A stretch of DNA of 64,000 nt from Pseudomonas sp. RIT-562 (GTDB taxonomy: Bacteria > Pseudomonadota > Gammaproteobacteria > Pseudomonadales > Pseudomonadaceae). Positions within the stretch are counted from its first letter, which is position 1, and every line of letters begins with the position of its first letter. A model generated the notes under the pieces. The model was not told the DNA's origin. It ran no database searches and worked only from the letters and a program-made list of their open reading frames with translations. The stretch lies in NCBI RefSeq assembly GCF_026241895.1, contig NZ_JAPJIV010000016.1:1-64000 (forward strand), read 5' to 3'. The position numbers and the translations under genes are program-made. Shown piece after piece: positions 50,738 through 60,668 of the stretch.

Positions 50738-51944
50738 GGGTTGGCTCCTCGGCGAAATCGCTTTCCTGGAATTCCATCTCTTCGCTGCCCAGGTGGGTGC
50801 GACTCTCCCACTCGATGCGCAGCAGCAGGCCCAGGCAGGCGCAGCAGATCACCAGGGAACTGCCGCCATAGCTGAGGAACGGCAGGGTCAGGCCCTTGGT
50901 TGGCAACAGGCCGACGTTCACGCCGATGTTGATCAGGAATTGACCGATCCACAGGAACGACAAACCGTACGCAATGTAGGCGGCGAAAAACTGCTTGGCT
51001 TTTTCCGCCCAGTAACCGATGTACATGCCGCGGACACAGACGAAGGCAAACAGCGCCACCGTGAACAGCGAACCCACTGCACCCAGCTCTTCGGCCAGGA
51101 CCGAGAACACGAAGTCGGTGTGGGCTTCCGGCAGGTAGAACTGCTTTTGCACACTGTTGCCCAGACCGACGCCCAGCCACTCGCCGCGACCGAACGCGAT
51201 CAACGCCTGGGACAGCTGGTAACCAGCGCCGAACTGGTCGGCCCATGGGTCGGCGAAGTTGGTCAGACGCGCCATCCGATACGGCTGCATCTGAATCAGC
51301 AGCACCACGGCACCGACGGCCAACAACACCATCAGCAGGAAGCGAAACAACCCGACCCCGCCCAGGAACAGCATGGCCGCGGCGGCTCCCATCATCACGA
51401 CGGTGGCGCCGAAGTCCGGCTCCATCAGCAACAGCCCGGCCATCGGCAGCAACACGATGAACGGTTTGAAAAAGCCCATCCAGCTTTCGCGCACTTCTTT
51501 CTGGCGGCGCACCAGATAACCGGCGAGGTAGATCACCACGAACACCTTGGCGATCTCGGAAGGCTGCACGTTGAAGAAGCTGAAGCCGATCCAGCGCATC
51601 GAACCGTTCACTTCACGGCCAATGCCCGGGATGATGACCATCACCAGCAAGCCGAACGCGCCAATCAGCATCAGCCAGCCCAGGCGTTGCCAGGTGGCGA
51701 TCGGGATCATCATGGTGACGATGCAGGCGCCCAGGCCCAGCACCACGTAAATCAGGTGACGGATCATGTAATACAGCGCGCTGCCCGACTGCACGGCGGC
51801 CACTTCGGTCGACGCCGAGGCAATCATCACCAGGCCCAGGCCGAGCAGCGCCAGGCAACCGGCGAGCATCGGGAAGTCGAGGTCGATGCCGCGCCCAGTG
51901 ATGATCGGCGACGGGTACGGCTTGATGATATTGAGCAGGCTCAT
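50727..51944 (-). CDS. ftsW: Septal SEDS glycosyltransferase FtsW
   Basis: 405 residues from ATG 51942-51944, overlapping the murD stop as ATGA; the frame extends further but without a start of its own. Ten membrane segments. SEDS landmarks include NGSMRWIGFSFFNVQPSEI and GLLPTKGLTLPFLSYGGSSL. It polymerises lipid II with FtsI at the septum. It ends in a short acidic tail. Confidence 0.96.
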   Translation of the reverse strand: MSLLNIIKPYPSPIITGRGIDLDFPMLAGCLALLGLGLVMIASASTEVAAVQSGSALYYMIRHLIYVVLGLGACIVTMMIPIATWQRLGWLMLIGAFGLLVMVIIPGIGREVNGSMRWIGFSFFNVQPSEIAKVFVVIYLAGYLVRRQKEVRESWMGFFKPFIVLLPMAGLLLMEPDFGATVVMMGAAAAMLFLGGVGLFRFLLMVLLAVGAVVLLIQMQPYRMARLTNFADPWADQFGAGYQLSQALIAFGRGEWLGVGLGNSVQKQFYLPEAHTDFVFSVLAEELGAVGSLFTVALFAFVCVRGMYIGYWAEKAKQFFAAYIAYGLSFLWIGQFLINIGVNVGLLPTKGLTLPFLSYGGSSLVICCACLGLLLRIEWESRTHLGSEEMEFQESDFAEEPTHGR

Positions 51945-53287
51945 GCCAGTTCCTCCACAGCGCGGACGAACTGGTGACCACGATCTTCGTAATTCTTGAA
52001 CATGTCGAAACTGGCGCACGCTGGCGATAGCAACACCACGTCACCCGGATGGGCCGCAGCGCGGCATTGCTCTACCGCCTCGACCAGGGAGCCGACGCGG
52101 ATCAGCCGCACGCGGTCGCCAATGGCCGCACCGATCTTGTCGGAGTCGCGGCCCATCAGGATCACGGCGCGGCAGTTGGCCGCCACCGGATCACGCAAAT
52201 CGCCGAACTCAGCGCCCTTGCCGTCGCCACCGGCGATCAGCACGACCTTGCCGTCGATGTCTGCGCCCAGGCCTTCGATGGCGGCCAGTGCAGCACCGAC
52301 GTTGGTGGCCTTGGAGTCGTTGTAGTAGCCGACGCCATCCAGGTCACGGACCCATTGGCAACGATGTTCAAGGCCGGCAAAGGTGCGCAGGCTCGACAGC
52401 ATGGCGTCGAACGGCAGGCCGACGGCATGCCCCAGCGCCAATGCCGCCAGGGCATTGGACTGGTTGTGCGCGCCACGAATCTTGAGCTCGCGTACCGGCA
52501 TCAGGTTCTGGAATTCGAAGGCCAGGTATTTCTCGCCGTCTTCTTCGCGGATTCCGAATGCCTTGAAATCAGGTTTGCTCAGGCCGAATGTCCAGCAGGG
52601 CTGGCCTTCACCTATCAGCGGACGACTCAGGGCATCCTGGCGGTTGACCACGAACTGGCGGGCGCCGCGGAAGATCCGATGCTTGGCCAGGTGGTAGGCC
52701 GGCAGGCCGCTGTAGCGGTCCATGTGGTCTTCGCTGACATTGAGCACGGTGGCCACTTCAGCATTGAGTTGATCAGTGGTTTCCAGCTGGAAGCTCGACA
52801 GCTCCATGACGTACAGCTCGACGTCGTCGCGCAGCAGGTCCAGCGCCGGCGTACCCAGATTCCCGCCTACCGCCACGCGCTTGCCAGCCGCTGCGGCCAT
52901 CTCGCCGACGAGGGTGGTCACGGTACTTTTCGCGTTGGAACCGCTGATGGCGACAATCGGCGCCTTCGCGTTACGCGCGAACAGCTCGATGTCACCGGAC
53001 AAATTCACTCCACGAGCAGCGGCAGCCTGCAGGGCCGGGGTCGCCAGCGCCAGGCCGGGGCTCACGTAGAGCTCGTCGGCACGGCACAGGAACTCGACGT
53101 CAAGCTCGCCACAACGCACTTCCACGTGCGGATAGTCACGCTTGAGCGTGGCCAGTTCCGGTGGATTTTCCCGCGTATCGGCAACGGCAAACGACGTGCC
53201 CCGGTTCGCCAGGAAGCGAACCAGGGACATGCCGCTCTTGCCGAGGCCGACAACGATGCGGAAGTGGTCAGAAGCGATCAGAGACAC
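51941..53287 (-). CDS. murD: UDP-MurNAc-L-Ala--D-glutamate ligase
   Basis: 448-residue Mur ligase that adds D-Glu. N-terminal IVVGLGKSGMSLVRFLANRG, P-loop GSNAKSTVTTLVGE, and EHRCQWVRDLDGVGYYNDSK with the substrate Asp and carbamylated Lys region. It follows mraY by 5 bp. Confidence 0.97.
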   Translation of the reverse strand: MSLIASDHFRIVVGLGKSGMSLVRFLANRGTSFAVADTRENPPELATLKRDYPHVEVRCGELDVEFLCRADELYVSPGLALATPALQAAAARGVNLSGDIELFARNAKAPIVAISGSNAKSTVTTLVGEMAAAAGKRVAVGGNLGTPALDLLRDDVELYVMELSSFQLETTDQLNAEVATVLNVSEDHMDRYSGLPAYHLAKHRIFRGARQFVVNRQDALSRPLIGEGQPCWTFGLSKPDFKAFGIREEDGEKYLAFEFQNLMPVRELKIRGAHNQSNALAALALGHAVGLPFDAMLSSLRTFAGLEHRCQWVRDLDGVGYYNDSKATNVGAALAAIEGLGADIDGKVVLIAGGDGKGAEFGDLRDPVAANCRAVILMGRDSDKIGAAIGDRVRLIRVGSLVEAVEQCRAAAHPGDVVLLSPACASFDMFKNYEDRGHQFVRAVEELA

Positions 53288-53292
53288 TCGTT

Positions 53293-54375
53293 CTACCTCA
53301 GCTTCAGGGTGGCAAGGCCAACCAGCACGAGAATCACGGTGATGATCCAGAATCGGACGATCACGCGCGGCTCGGGCCAGCCCTTGAGTTCAAAGTGGTG
53401 GTGTATCGGTGCCATGCGGAACACTCGGCGACCGGTCAACTTGAAGGAGGCCACCTGGATGACCACCGACAGGGTTTCCATGACGAACACGCCGCCCATG
53501 ATGAACAGGACGATTTCCTGGCGAACGATCACCGCAATGGTGCCCAGGGCTGCGCCCAGCGCCAGCGCGCCGACGTCACCCATGAACACTTGTGCCGGGT
53601 AGGTGTTGAACCAGAGGAAGCCCAGGCCCGCACCAATCAGCGCGCCGCAGAATACGATCAGCTCACCGGCGCCCGGTACATACGGGATCAACAGGTATTC
53701 AGCGAATTTCACGTTACCCGACAGGTAGCAGAAGATCCCCAACCCGCCGCCAACCATCACGGTCGGCATGATCGCCAGGCCGTCGAGGCCGTCGGTCAGG
53801 TTCACCGCGTTGCTCGAGCCAACGATCACGAAATAGGTGAGGACGATGAAACCCGCGCCCAAAGGAATGCTGTAGTCCTTGAGCATCGGCAGGATCAGCG
53901 TGGTTTCCACTGGCGTGGTAGCCGTCATGAACAGGAAGATCGCCGCGCCGAGGCCGAACACCGACTGCCAGAAATATTTCCAGCGACTCGGCAGGCCACG
54001 GGAGTTCTTCTCGATCACCTTGCGGTAGTCATCCACCCAGCCAATGGCGCCGAACAGCAGGGTTACCAGCAATACGGTCCAGACATATCGGTTGCTCAGG
54101 TCAGCCCAGAGCAAGGTACTGACGCCGATGGAAGACAGGATCAGCGCGCCGCCCATGGTCGGGGTGCCCGACTTCGACAGGTGCGATTGCGGGCCATCGT
54201 TACGCACCGACTGGCCGATCTGACGCTTCTGCAGGGTACGGATCATCCACGGGCCATAGCACAGCGAAAGGACCAGCGCGGTCAGCACACCGAGAATCCC
54301 GCGCAGGGTCAGGTACTGGAAGACCGCGAAGCCTTTGTAGAACTGTTGCAAGTACTCCGCTAACAGCAGCAGCAT
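53293..54375 (-). CDS. mraY: Phospho-N-acetylmuramoyl-pentapeptide transferase
   Basis: 360 residues from ATG 54373-54375, overlapping the murF stop; this is the standard MraY length. Integral membrane enzyme that makes lipid I from UDP-MurNAc-pentapeptide and undecaprenyl phosphate. Landmarks are the cytoplasmic SGTPTMGG near residue 70, IGWVDDYRKV, NLTDGLDGLAIMP with the catalytic Asp, and the GDVGALALGA and HHHFELKGW loops. Confidence 0.97.
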   Translation of the reverse strand: MLLLLAEYLQQFYKGFAVFQYLTLRGILGVLTALVLSLCYGPWMIRTLQKRQIGQSVRNDGPQSHLSKSGTPTMGGALILSSIGVSTLLWADLSNRYVWTVLLVTLLFGAIGWVDDYRKVIEKNSRGLPSRWKYFWQSVFGLGAAIFLFMTATTPVETTLILPMLKDYSIPLGAGFIVLTYFVIVGSSNAVNLTDGLDGLAIMPTVMVGGGLGIFCYLSGNVKFAEYLLIPYVPGAGELIVFCGALIGAGLGFLWFNTYPAQVFMGDVGALALGAALGTIAVIVRQEIVLFIMGGVFVMETLSVVIQVASFKLTGRRVFRMAPIHHHFELKGWPEPRVIVRFWIITVILVLVGLATLKLR

Positions 54376-55742
54376 CAATGTTTCTCCAAACTGGACCCGC
54401 ACAAAGCGGCAACGACGTTTTCCATCGCAGCGCTGCGCGAGCCCTTGATCAAAATGGTGGTGTTGGTGTCTTGCTCGGCGCCAAGCGCCTTGATCAGTTC
54501 AGCCTGAGAGCTGAAGTGATGGGCGTGTTCGCCAAAAGCGTTCACGGCATGAGCCATCATTGGCCCGACCGCATAAAGCGCGTCGACCTTGCCGCGGGCG
54601 TACTCGCCAACGTCACGGTGCCCCTGCTCCGCCCAGTCGCCCAACTCGCCGATATCCCCGAGCACCAGAACGGTGCGGCCGGAAAAGCCGGCGAGTATAT
54701 CAACGGCGGCGCACATGGAGGTGGGGTTCGCGTTGTAAGTGTCATCAATAACGCGCATGCCATTGCTTGCCAGCTGAGCCACGGTGCGACCCTTGACCGG
54801 TTGCACCGCGCCGAGGCCGCTGGCAATGCCCGACAGGGACACACCCAGCGCATGGGCAGCCGCAGCTGCAGCCATGGCGTTGGCGACGTTATGGGTGCCG
54901 AGCAGGTTCAGCTGAACGCGCTCCACACCTTCGGGACTGTGCAGATTGAACGCCGGGCAGCCGCGGGCATCGCGGTCCAGGTCACTGGCGTAGAAATCGG
55001 CGGCAACATTGCTCAGGGCAAAGGTCAGCACTTTGCGCCCGGCTGCGCGGGTCTTCCAGATTTCGAAAGCCTTGTCATCGAGATTGAGTACGGCGATGCC
55101 ATCGGCATCCAGCCCTTCGATAATCTCGCCCTTGGCCTCGACGATTTTGTCCGGCCCGCCAAACTCGCCGACGTGGGCGGTCCCAGCATTGTTCAGCACG
55201 GCAACATGGGGTTTGGTCATGGCCACGGTGTAGGCAATTTCGCCGAGCCGCGAAGCACCCAGCTCGATCACTGCGGCCTTATGTTCCGGAGCCAGTTCGA
55301 GCAGGGTCAGCGGGACACCCAGGTCGTTGTTCAGGTTGCCGCGGGTGGCCAGCACGGGACCACGAGTGCGCAGGATGCTCGCAAGCATTTCCTTGACCGT
55401 GGTCTTGCCACTGGAACCGGTGATGGCCGCCACTGGCTGGGTGAACGCGACACGGTTCATTGCGCCCAACTGGCCGAGGGCCTGGCGGGTGTCTTTGACC
55501 ACCAGTTGCGCGAGCGGGCTGTCGGCGACTTCGCGCTCGACCAATGCCGCAACGGCGCCTTTGGCGGCAACGTCATTCAGATAGTCATGCCCGTCGAACC
55601 GCGGGCCGGTCAGGGCTACAAACAACTGCCCAGGCTGGATGGCCCGGCTGTCGATGCTGACGCCATTGAAGCTCGCGTCAGTGTTGACCAGGCGAGCATT
55701 CAGCGCGCCGGTGAGTTCGCTCAATTTCAAGGCTTCAAGCAC
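54375..55742 (-). CDS. murF: UDP-MurNAc-tripeptide--D-Ala-D-Ala ligase
   Basis: 455-residue Mur ligase that adds D-Ala-D-Ala. P-loop ITGSSGKTTVKEML, RGNLNNDLGVPLTLLEL, and ELGASRLGEIAYTVAMTKP. VIDDTYNANPTSMCAAVDIL marks the ADP-binding C-domain. Its start overlaps the murE end by 8 bp. Confidence 0.97.
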   Translation of the reverse strand: MLEALKLSELTGALNARLVNTDASFNGVSIDSRAIQPGQLFVALTGPRFDGHDYLNDVAAKGAVAALVEREVADSPLAQLVVKDTRQALGQLGAMNRVAFTQPVAAITGSSGKTTVKEMLASILRTRGPVLATRGNLNNDLGVPLTLLELAPEHKAAVIELGASRLGEIAYTVAMTKPHVAVLNNAGTAHVGEFGGPDKIVEAKGEIIEGLDADGIAVLNLDDKAFEIWKTRAAGRKVLTFALSNVAADFYASDLDRDARGCPAFNLHSPEGVERVQLNLLGTHNVANAMAAAAAAHALGVSLSGIASGLGAVQPVKGRTVAQLASNGMRVIDDTYNANPTSMCAAVDILAGFSGRTVLVLGDIGELGDWAEQGHRDVGEYARGKVDALYAVGPMMAHAVNAFGEHAHHFSSQAELIKALGAEQDTNTTILIKGSRSAAMENVVAALCGSSLEKH

Positions 55743-57198
55743 GGGCCACCTCCCATGCGGTCAGGGCGCGATCGGCCTCGACCAGGTCGGAGAACGGCTG
55801 ACGTTCGCCATTGATTTCCTGATAGTCCTCGTGGCCTTTGCCCGCCAGGACAATTACGTCATCAGCCGAAGCGCTGGCAATCAGCTGGGCGATCGCCTGG
55901 CCACGGCCGGCAACAAAAGTCACGTTATCCACAGCGCTGAAACCGGCACGGATGTCGTCGAAGATTACTGATGGATCTTCGTTACGCGGGTTGTCGTCGG
56001 TGACCAGCACTCCGTCCGCCAGTCGCTCGACCACTTCCGCCATCAGCGGGCGCTTGCCGCGATCGCGATCACCGCCGCAGCCGAACAGGCACAGCAAGCG
56101 ACCTTTGGCGTGGGGACGCAGGGCCATCAATACTTTTTCCAGCGCATCTGGGGTGTGAGCGTAATCGACCACTACCAACGGCTGCGTGCCGCCACCCAGG
56201 CGCTGCATGCGACCGGCCGGGCCTTCGAGTTTCGGCAGCACCTTGAGAATTTCGTCCAGTGCGTAGTCCAGGCCGAGCAAGGCACCGACTGCGGCCAGCA
56301 CGTTGCTCAGGTTGAATCGACCGAGCAGCGTACTGCGCAAATGATGCTCGCCCTGGGGCGTGACCAGCGTGGCGCGCACGCCTTCGTCGTCGAAATGCGC
56401 CTCACGGCAATAAAGGTAGGCGCTGGTGTTTTCCAGGCTGTAGGTGATCAGGCGCGACTCGCGCTTGTCGGAGGCCAATTGGCGGCCGAACTCGTCGTCG
56501 AGATTGACCACGCGGCATTTCAGGTCATTCCAGGCAAACAGCTTCGCCTTGGCTTCGCCATAAGCCTGCATGGTGCCGTGGTAATCCAGGTGATCGCGGG
56601 ACAGGTTGGTCATCACGGCCACGTCGAACGCCAGGGCTGTCACTCGGCCCTGATCCAGACCGTGAGAGGAGACTTCCATGGCTACGGCTTTGGCCCCGGC
56701 TTTTTTCAGGTCGGCAAGGGTCGCCTGTACGGCAATCGGGTTCGGCGTGGTGTGCAGGCCGCTTTCCAGGGAGCCGTAGAAGCCGCTGCCCAGGGTGCCG
56801 ACGATGCCGCAATGCTGACCGAGCAGGTCCAGGGCTTGCGCGACAAGTTGGGTAACGCTGGTCTTGCCGTTGGTGCCAGTAACACCCACCAAGTTCAGGT
56901 GGCGGCTGGGGTCACCGTAAAATCGTCCGGCGATGTCCGACAGCTGCGCTGCCAGGCCCTTGACCGGGATCAGCGGCACGTCGGTGATCGGCAGCACAGT
57001 GGCGCCTTCGACTTCATAGGCCACGGCTGCAGCGCCGCGTTGCAAGGCATCGCCGATGTGCGCACGTCCGTCGAACTTGCCGCCAGGCACGGCGAGGAAC
57101 AGATCGCCCGCGCGCACGTTACGACTATCCAGGGTCAGCTCGCGAATCAGCAGATCGCGTCCGGCGTGGGCGAATATCTTGTTCAGACTAAGTGACAT
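55735..57198 (-). CDS. murE: UDP-MurNAc-L-Ala-D-Glu--meso-diaminopimelate ligase
   Basis: 487 residues. P-loop GVTGTNGKTSVTQLVAQAL, SSHGLDQGRVTALAFDVAVM, and DDNPRNEDPSVIFDDI, which holds the DNPR motif that selects meso-diaminopimelate over lysine, as expected in a Gram-negative. The start codon shares a base with the ftsI stop. Confidence 0.97.
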   Translation of the reverse strand: MSLSLNKIFAHAGRDLLIRELTLDSRNVRAGDLFLAVPGGKFDGRAHIGDALQRGAAAVAYEVEGATVLPITDVPLIPVKGLAAQLSDIAGRFYGDPSRHLNLVGVTGTNGKTSVTQLVAQALDLLGQHCGIVGTLGSGFYGSLESGLHTTPNPIAVQATLADLKKAGAKAVAMEVSSHGLDQGRVTALAFDVAVMTNLSRDHLDYHGTMQAYGEAKAKLFAWNDLKCRVVNLDDEFGRQLASDKRESRLITYSLENTSAYLYCREAHFDDEGVRATLVTPQGEHHLRSTLLGRFNLSNVLAAVGALLGLDYALDEILKVLPKLEGPAGRMQRLGGGTQPLVVVDYAHTPDALEKVLMALRPHAKGRLLCLFGCGGDRDRGKRPLMAEVVERLADGVLVTDDNPRNEDPSVIFDDIRAGFSAVDNVTFVAGRGQAIAQLIASASADDVIVLAGKGHEDYQEINGERQPFSDLVEADRALTAWEVARA

Positions 57199-58940
57199 CA
57201 GCCGCGCCCTCCATTGGCTTTCAGCGGAACAGCCGGGGTGGCATTGGCTTGCTGCACCGGAGGCAGGTTGTCAGGAGTGATGTTCATCAGGCGCAAGGTC
57301 CCGGACATCACTTTGCTGAACACCGGCGCCGATACCAGGCCGCCGAAGTAACCGGCTTTGCTAGGTTCATCGATGACTACAACAATTGCGTAACGCGGAT
57401 CGCTCATCGGGCCAAAGCCGGCGAACAGCGAACGGTAGGAATTCTCGGCGTAGCCCTTGGTGCCGACCGACGTTTTACGCGCGGTACCCGACTTGCCGCC
57501 CACGTGATATGCCGGGACCTGTGCACGGAAAACTCCGCGCGGGGCCTCGATCACTTGTTGCAGCATGGTCTGCATGGTTTTTGCGACCGTCTCAGGCAAT
57601 ACCTGGGTGGTCTGCGGCGCCTTGTCGGTTTTGATCAGCGTCAGTGGCGCCAGGCGACCGTTGTTGGCCAGGGCTGAGAACGCGTGGACCAACTGGATCG
57701 CGGTCACGGAAATACCGTAGCCGTAAGACAGCGTGGCGGTTTCAGCCTTGCGCCATTCGCGGTAGTTCGGCAGGTTGCCGACTCGCTCGCCCGGGAAGCC
57801 CAGGCCGGTGTCCTGGCCGAGGCCGACTTTCTGCGCCAGGCGGAAAATGGTTTCGCCACCGATATCGAAAGCGATCTTGCTCATGCCGACGTTACTGGAA
57901 TTGATCAGGATACCGGTCAGGTCAAGTACCGGCCCTTCGGACTTGGAAACGTCCTTGATGGTGTATTTGCCGATCTGCAAGGTACCTGGGTAAACCTCGA
58001 CAGTATCGGTCGGTTTCCAGCGGCCGGACTCGATCGCGGCGCTCATGGAAATCGCTTTCATGGTCGAACCCGGCTCGAACACGTCGATCATCGCGCGGTT
58101 GCGCATCATCGCCGGCTGCAGGTTGCGACGGTTGTTCGGGTTGTAGGTCGGCTGGTTGACCATGGCGAGGATTTCGCCGGTCTTCACATCCATGATCACC
58201 AGGCTGCCGGCTTTGGCGCCGTTCTCGATGATCGCGTTGCGCAGCTCGCGGTTGGCCAGATATTGCAGGCGCAGGTCAATCGACAACGCCAAGGGCTTGC
58301 CGGCCTTGGCGTTTTTGGTGACCTGGACATCCTTGATCAGTCGGCCGCGCCGGTCCTTGATGACCTGGCGTTTGCCCGGGACACCGGCGAGCCATTCGTC
58401 ATAGGCCAGCTCGACACCTTCGCGACCGTGGTCGTCGATGTCGGTAAACCCGACCATGTGCGCGGTGACTTCACCGGCAGGATAAAAACGCCGGAATTCT
58501 TCGATGCCGTAGACACCTGGCACTTTCAGATCGAGGACCGACTGGCCTTGTTCCGGGGTCAACCCCCGCACCAGGTAAATGAATTCCTTGTTGGCCTGGG
58601 CTTCGAGACGCTCGCTCAGGGCTTTCGGGTCCTGGCCCAACGCAGCCGCCAATGCCGGCCATTTCTCCTTGGCCAGTTGCATTTCCTTGGCGTTGGCCCA
58701 CAGCGTGGTGACCGGAGTACTGACCGCCAAAGGCTCGCCGTTACGATCGGTGATCAGGCCGCGGTGAGCTGGAATCGGAATATGCCGCACGCTGCGCGCG
58801 TCGCCCTGGCCTTTAAGGAAGGCACGGTCGACGATCTGCAGGTCGATGATGCGCCAGCAGATAGCCGCGACCATGACGCCGAGCAAGCCCAGGACCAGGC
58901 GAAACCGCCATGGGAACAGTGCGCCTTCGAGTTTCATCAT
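57198..58940 (-). CDS. ftsI: Septal peptidoglycan transpeptidase FtsI (PBP3)
   Basis: 580 residues. Cytoplasmic tail and one membrane helix (about 13-30), non-catalytic pedestal domain with RGLITDRNGEPLAVSTPV, then the transpeptidase domain with STMK (active Ser292), SSN (348-350) and KSGT (483-486). Main target of anti-pseudomonal beta-lactams. It works with FtsW. Its start overlaps ftsL by 4 bp. Confidence 0.97.
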   Translation of the reverse strand: MMKLEGALFPWRFRLVLGLLGVMVAAICWRIIDLQIVDRAFLKGQGDARSVRHIPIPAHRGLITDRNGEPLAVSTPVTTLWANAKEMQLAKEKWPALAAALGQDPKALSERLEAQANKEFIYLVRGLTPEQGQSVLDLKVPGVYGIEEFRRFYPAGEVTAHMVGFTDIDDHGREGVELAYDEWLAGVPGKRQVIKDRRGRLIKDVQVTKNAKAGKPLALSIDLRLQYLANRELRNAIIENGAKAGSLVIMDVKTGEILAMVNQPTYNPNNRRNLQPAMMRNRAMIDVFEPGSTMKAISMSAAIESGRWKPTDTVEVYPGTLQIGKYTIKDVSKSEGPVLDLTGILINSSNVGMSKIAFDIGGETIFRLAQKVGLGQDTGLGFPGERVGNLPNYREWRKAETATLSYGYGISVTAIQLVHAFSALANNGRLAPLTLIKTDKAPQTTQVLPETVAKTMQTMLQQVIEAPRGVFRAQVPAYHVGGKSGTARKTSVGTKGYAENSYRSLFAGFGPMSDPRYAIVVVIDEPSKAGYFGGLVSAPVFSKVMSGTLRLMNITPDNLPPVQQANATPAVPLKANGGRG

Positions 58941-59230
58941 GGCGCCACCATCTGGACTTCAGCGGCGCCGGGGATGCGCATCTTCAGCTGCTCGGAGGCC
59001 AGGACTTCGATTCGGCTGTGCGCGGTCCAGGTGCTCTGCTCGAGAATCAAGCGGCCCCACTCTGCCTGCGCCTTGTCGCGCACGCTCAATTCGTTGTAAA
59101 GCGTGTTCAGCAGCTGACGGTTCCAGTGGGCACTGTAGGAAACACCGATAGCCGACACGAGCACGCCGACAAACAACAGCAGCATGAAAAAGCTTCCGCC
59201 GGGAAGTGGCTTGGCGAAAAGCTTGCTCAC
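58937..59230 (-). CDS. ftsL: Cell-division protein FtsL
   Basis: 97 residues. Short cytoplasmic N-terminus, one membrane helix (GSFFMLLLFVGVLVSAIGVSY) and a periplasmic leucine-zipper-like coiled coil (RQLLNTLYNELSVRDKAQAE). It joins FtsB and FtsQ. Identified by size, layout and position between rsmH and ftsI, both of which it overlaps by 4 bp. Confidence 0.93.
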   Translation of the reverse strand: MSKLFAKPLPGGSFFMLLLFVGVLVSAIGVSYSAHWNRQLLNTLYNELSVRDKAQAEWGRLILEQSTWTAHSRIEVLASEQLKMRIPGAAEVQMVAP

Positions 59231-60174
59231 CGCAACTTCTCCGCGACACGCATGACGGCGCTACGGGAACGTGGGTTGGCTTTGAGTTCGGCCTCGGAGG
59301 CGGACTGCGCTTTGCCATGGACTTTGATTTTTGGCTCGAAGGCCACGTGCCGGACTGGCAGATTGCGCGGCAGGTTGTCGGCTTCGCCCTTCACCAGCTT
59401 GCGCATGAACAGTTTGACGATGCGGTCTTCCAGGGAGTGAAAGCTGATCACTACCAGGCGGCCGCCGACTTCCAGGCACTCCAGGGCAGCTTCGAGACCG
59501 GCTTCCAGGTCGCCCAGCTCGTTGTTGACGTGGATACGCAAACCCTGGAATGCACGGGTCGCCGGGTTCTTGCCCTTCTCCCAGGCAGGGTTGGCCACTT
59601 TCAACACTTCAGCCAGGTCGGCGGTGCGCTCGAATGGCTTGATGTCACGACGCTCGGCGACAGCGCGGGCCATGCGTCCGGAGAAACGTTCTTCGCCGTA
59701 TTCCTTGAACACCCGGGCGATCTCTTCCACAGGCGCAGTGTTGACGAATTCGGCAGCGCTGACCCCTCGCGAAGGATCCATGCGCATGTCCAGCGGGCCA
59801 TCGTTGAGGAAACTGAATCCGCGTTCCGGATCATCAAGCTGCGGCGAAGACACGCCGAGGTCGAGCAGAATGCCGCTGACCTTGCCCGCCAGGCCGCGCT
59901 CGGCAACTTCCGAACCCAGCTCGGCAAAGCTGCGCTGCACAACGACAAAGCGGCCGTCTTCGGCCGCCAGCGTTTGCCCTGTGGCAATCGCTTGAGGATC
60001 TTTGTCGAATCCGAGCAACCGGCCATCGGGACCGAGCTGGCTGAGGATCAAACGGCTATGCCCGCCGCGTCCGAACGTACCGTCCAGATAGCAGCCATCA
60101 GGACGTACGGCGAGTGCCTCGACGGCTTCGTCAAGCAGTACGGTGATGTGGTTGAAGCCGCTATCAATAGTCAC
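59227..60174 (-). CDS. rsmH: 16S rRNA (cytosine-1402-N4)-methyltransferase RsmH
   Basis: 315 residues, formerly MraW. SAM-dependent methylation of N4 of C1402 in 16S rRNA. N-terminal HITVLLDEAVEAL, SAM site YLDGTFGRGGHSRLIL, GILLDLGVSSPQLDDPERGF and VISFHSLEDRIVKLFMRK. RsmI, which modifies the same base, is encoded ~1.2 kb upstream on the same strand. Overlaps mraZ and ftsL by 4 bp each. Confidence 0.97.
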   Translation of the reverse strand: MTIDSGFNHITVLLDEAVEALAVRPDGCYLDGTFGRGGHSRLILSQLGPDGRLLGFDKDPQAIATGQTLAAEDGRFVVVQRSFAELGSEVAERGLAGKVSGILLDLGVSSPQLDDPERGFSFLNDGPLDMRMDPSRGVSAAEFVNTAPVEEIARVFKEYGEERFSGRMARAVAERRDIKPFERTADLAEVLKVANPAWEKGKNPATRAFQGLRIHVNNELGDLEAGLEAALECLEVGGRLVVISFHSLEDRIVKLFMRKLVKGEADNLPRNLPVRHVAFEPKIKVHGKAQSASEAELKANPRSRSAVMRVAEKLR

Positions 60175-60626
60175 AGAATTAAATCACGCAGTTCATCAGG
60201 CATGGCGCCCGGTTGTTGAATAGCAGCCAGGTCAGCGGCAGAAACCGCATCCCAGGCATCCTCGTCCCATAATTGGAACTTGTTCAGCTGGCCTACCAAC
60301 ATCGCGCGTTTATCCAACTTGGCATATTCACGCAAACGCGGTGGAACCAGAAAACGACCGCTGCCATCGAGCTCGAGGTCGACGGCATTACCGATCAGTA
60401 AACGTTGCAGCCGGCGGTTTTCTTCGCGAAGCGAAGGCAGTGCGCGCAGTTTGGTTTCAATAATTTCCCACTCATCGAGGGGGTAAACACATAAACATGG
60501 ATCAACGGCATCGATTGTGACGATTAATTGCCCGGAACTACGCGAAACGAGCTCGTCGCGATACCGGCTCGGCATAGCGAGACGGCCCTTTGCGTCGAGA
60601 CTGATAGCGTTAGCTCCGCGAAACAC
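60171..60626 (-). CDS. mraZ: Transcriptional regulator MraZ
   Basis: 151 residues with two AbrB-like DNA-binding halves, each with the DxKGR-type motif (SLDAKGRLAMPSRYRDEL and ELDGSGRFLVPPRLREYA). In E. coli it represses the mra promoter by binding TGGGN direct repeats as a ring. First gene of the dcw cluster. Matching repeats lie 43-68 bp upstream of its start. Confidence 0.97.
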   Translation of the reverse strand: MFRGANAISLDAKGRLAMPSRYRDELVSRSSGQLIVTIDAVDPCLCVYPLDEWEIIETKLRALPSLREENRRLQRLLIGNAVDLELDGSGRFLVPPRLREYAKLDKRAMLVGQLNKFQLWDEDAWDAVSAADLAAIQQPGAMPDELRDLIL

Positions 60627-60668
60627 GTCAGCGTTTCTCCAAATTTTAGCGTTTTGAGCTCAAAAAAC

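Noticed and set aside
57684..59099. A 471-codon plus-strand frame opposite ftsI and ftsL
   Set aside because: It is an antisense shadow; ftsI has all three transpeptidase motifs in the minus frame. The same reasoning applies to the long plus frames opposite murC, murG, murD, murE and murF.
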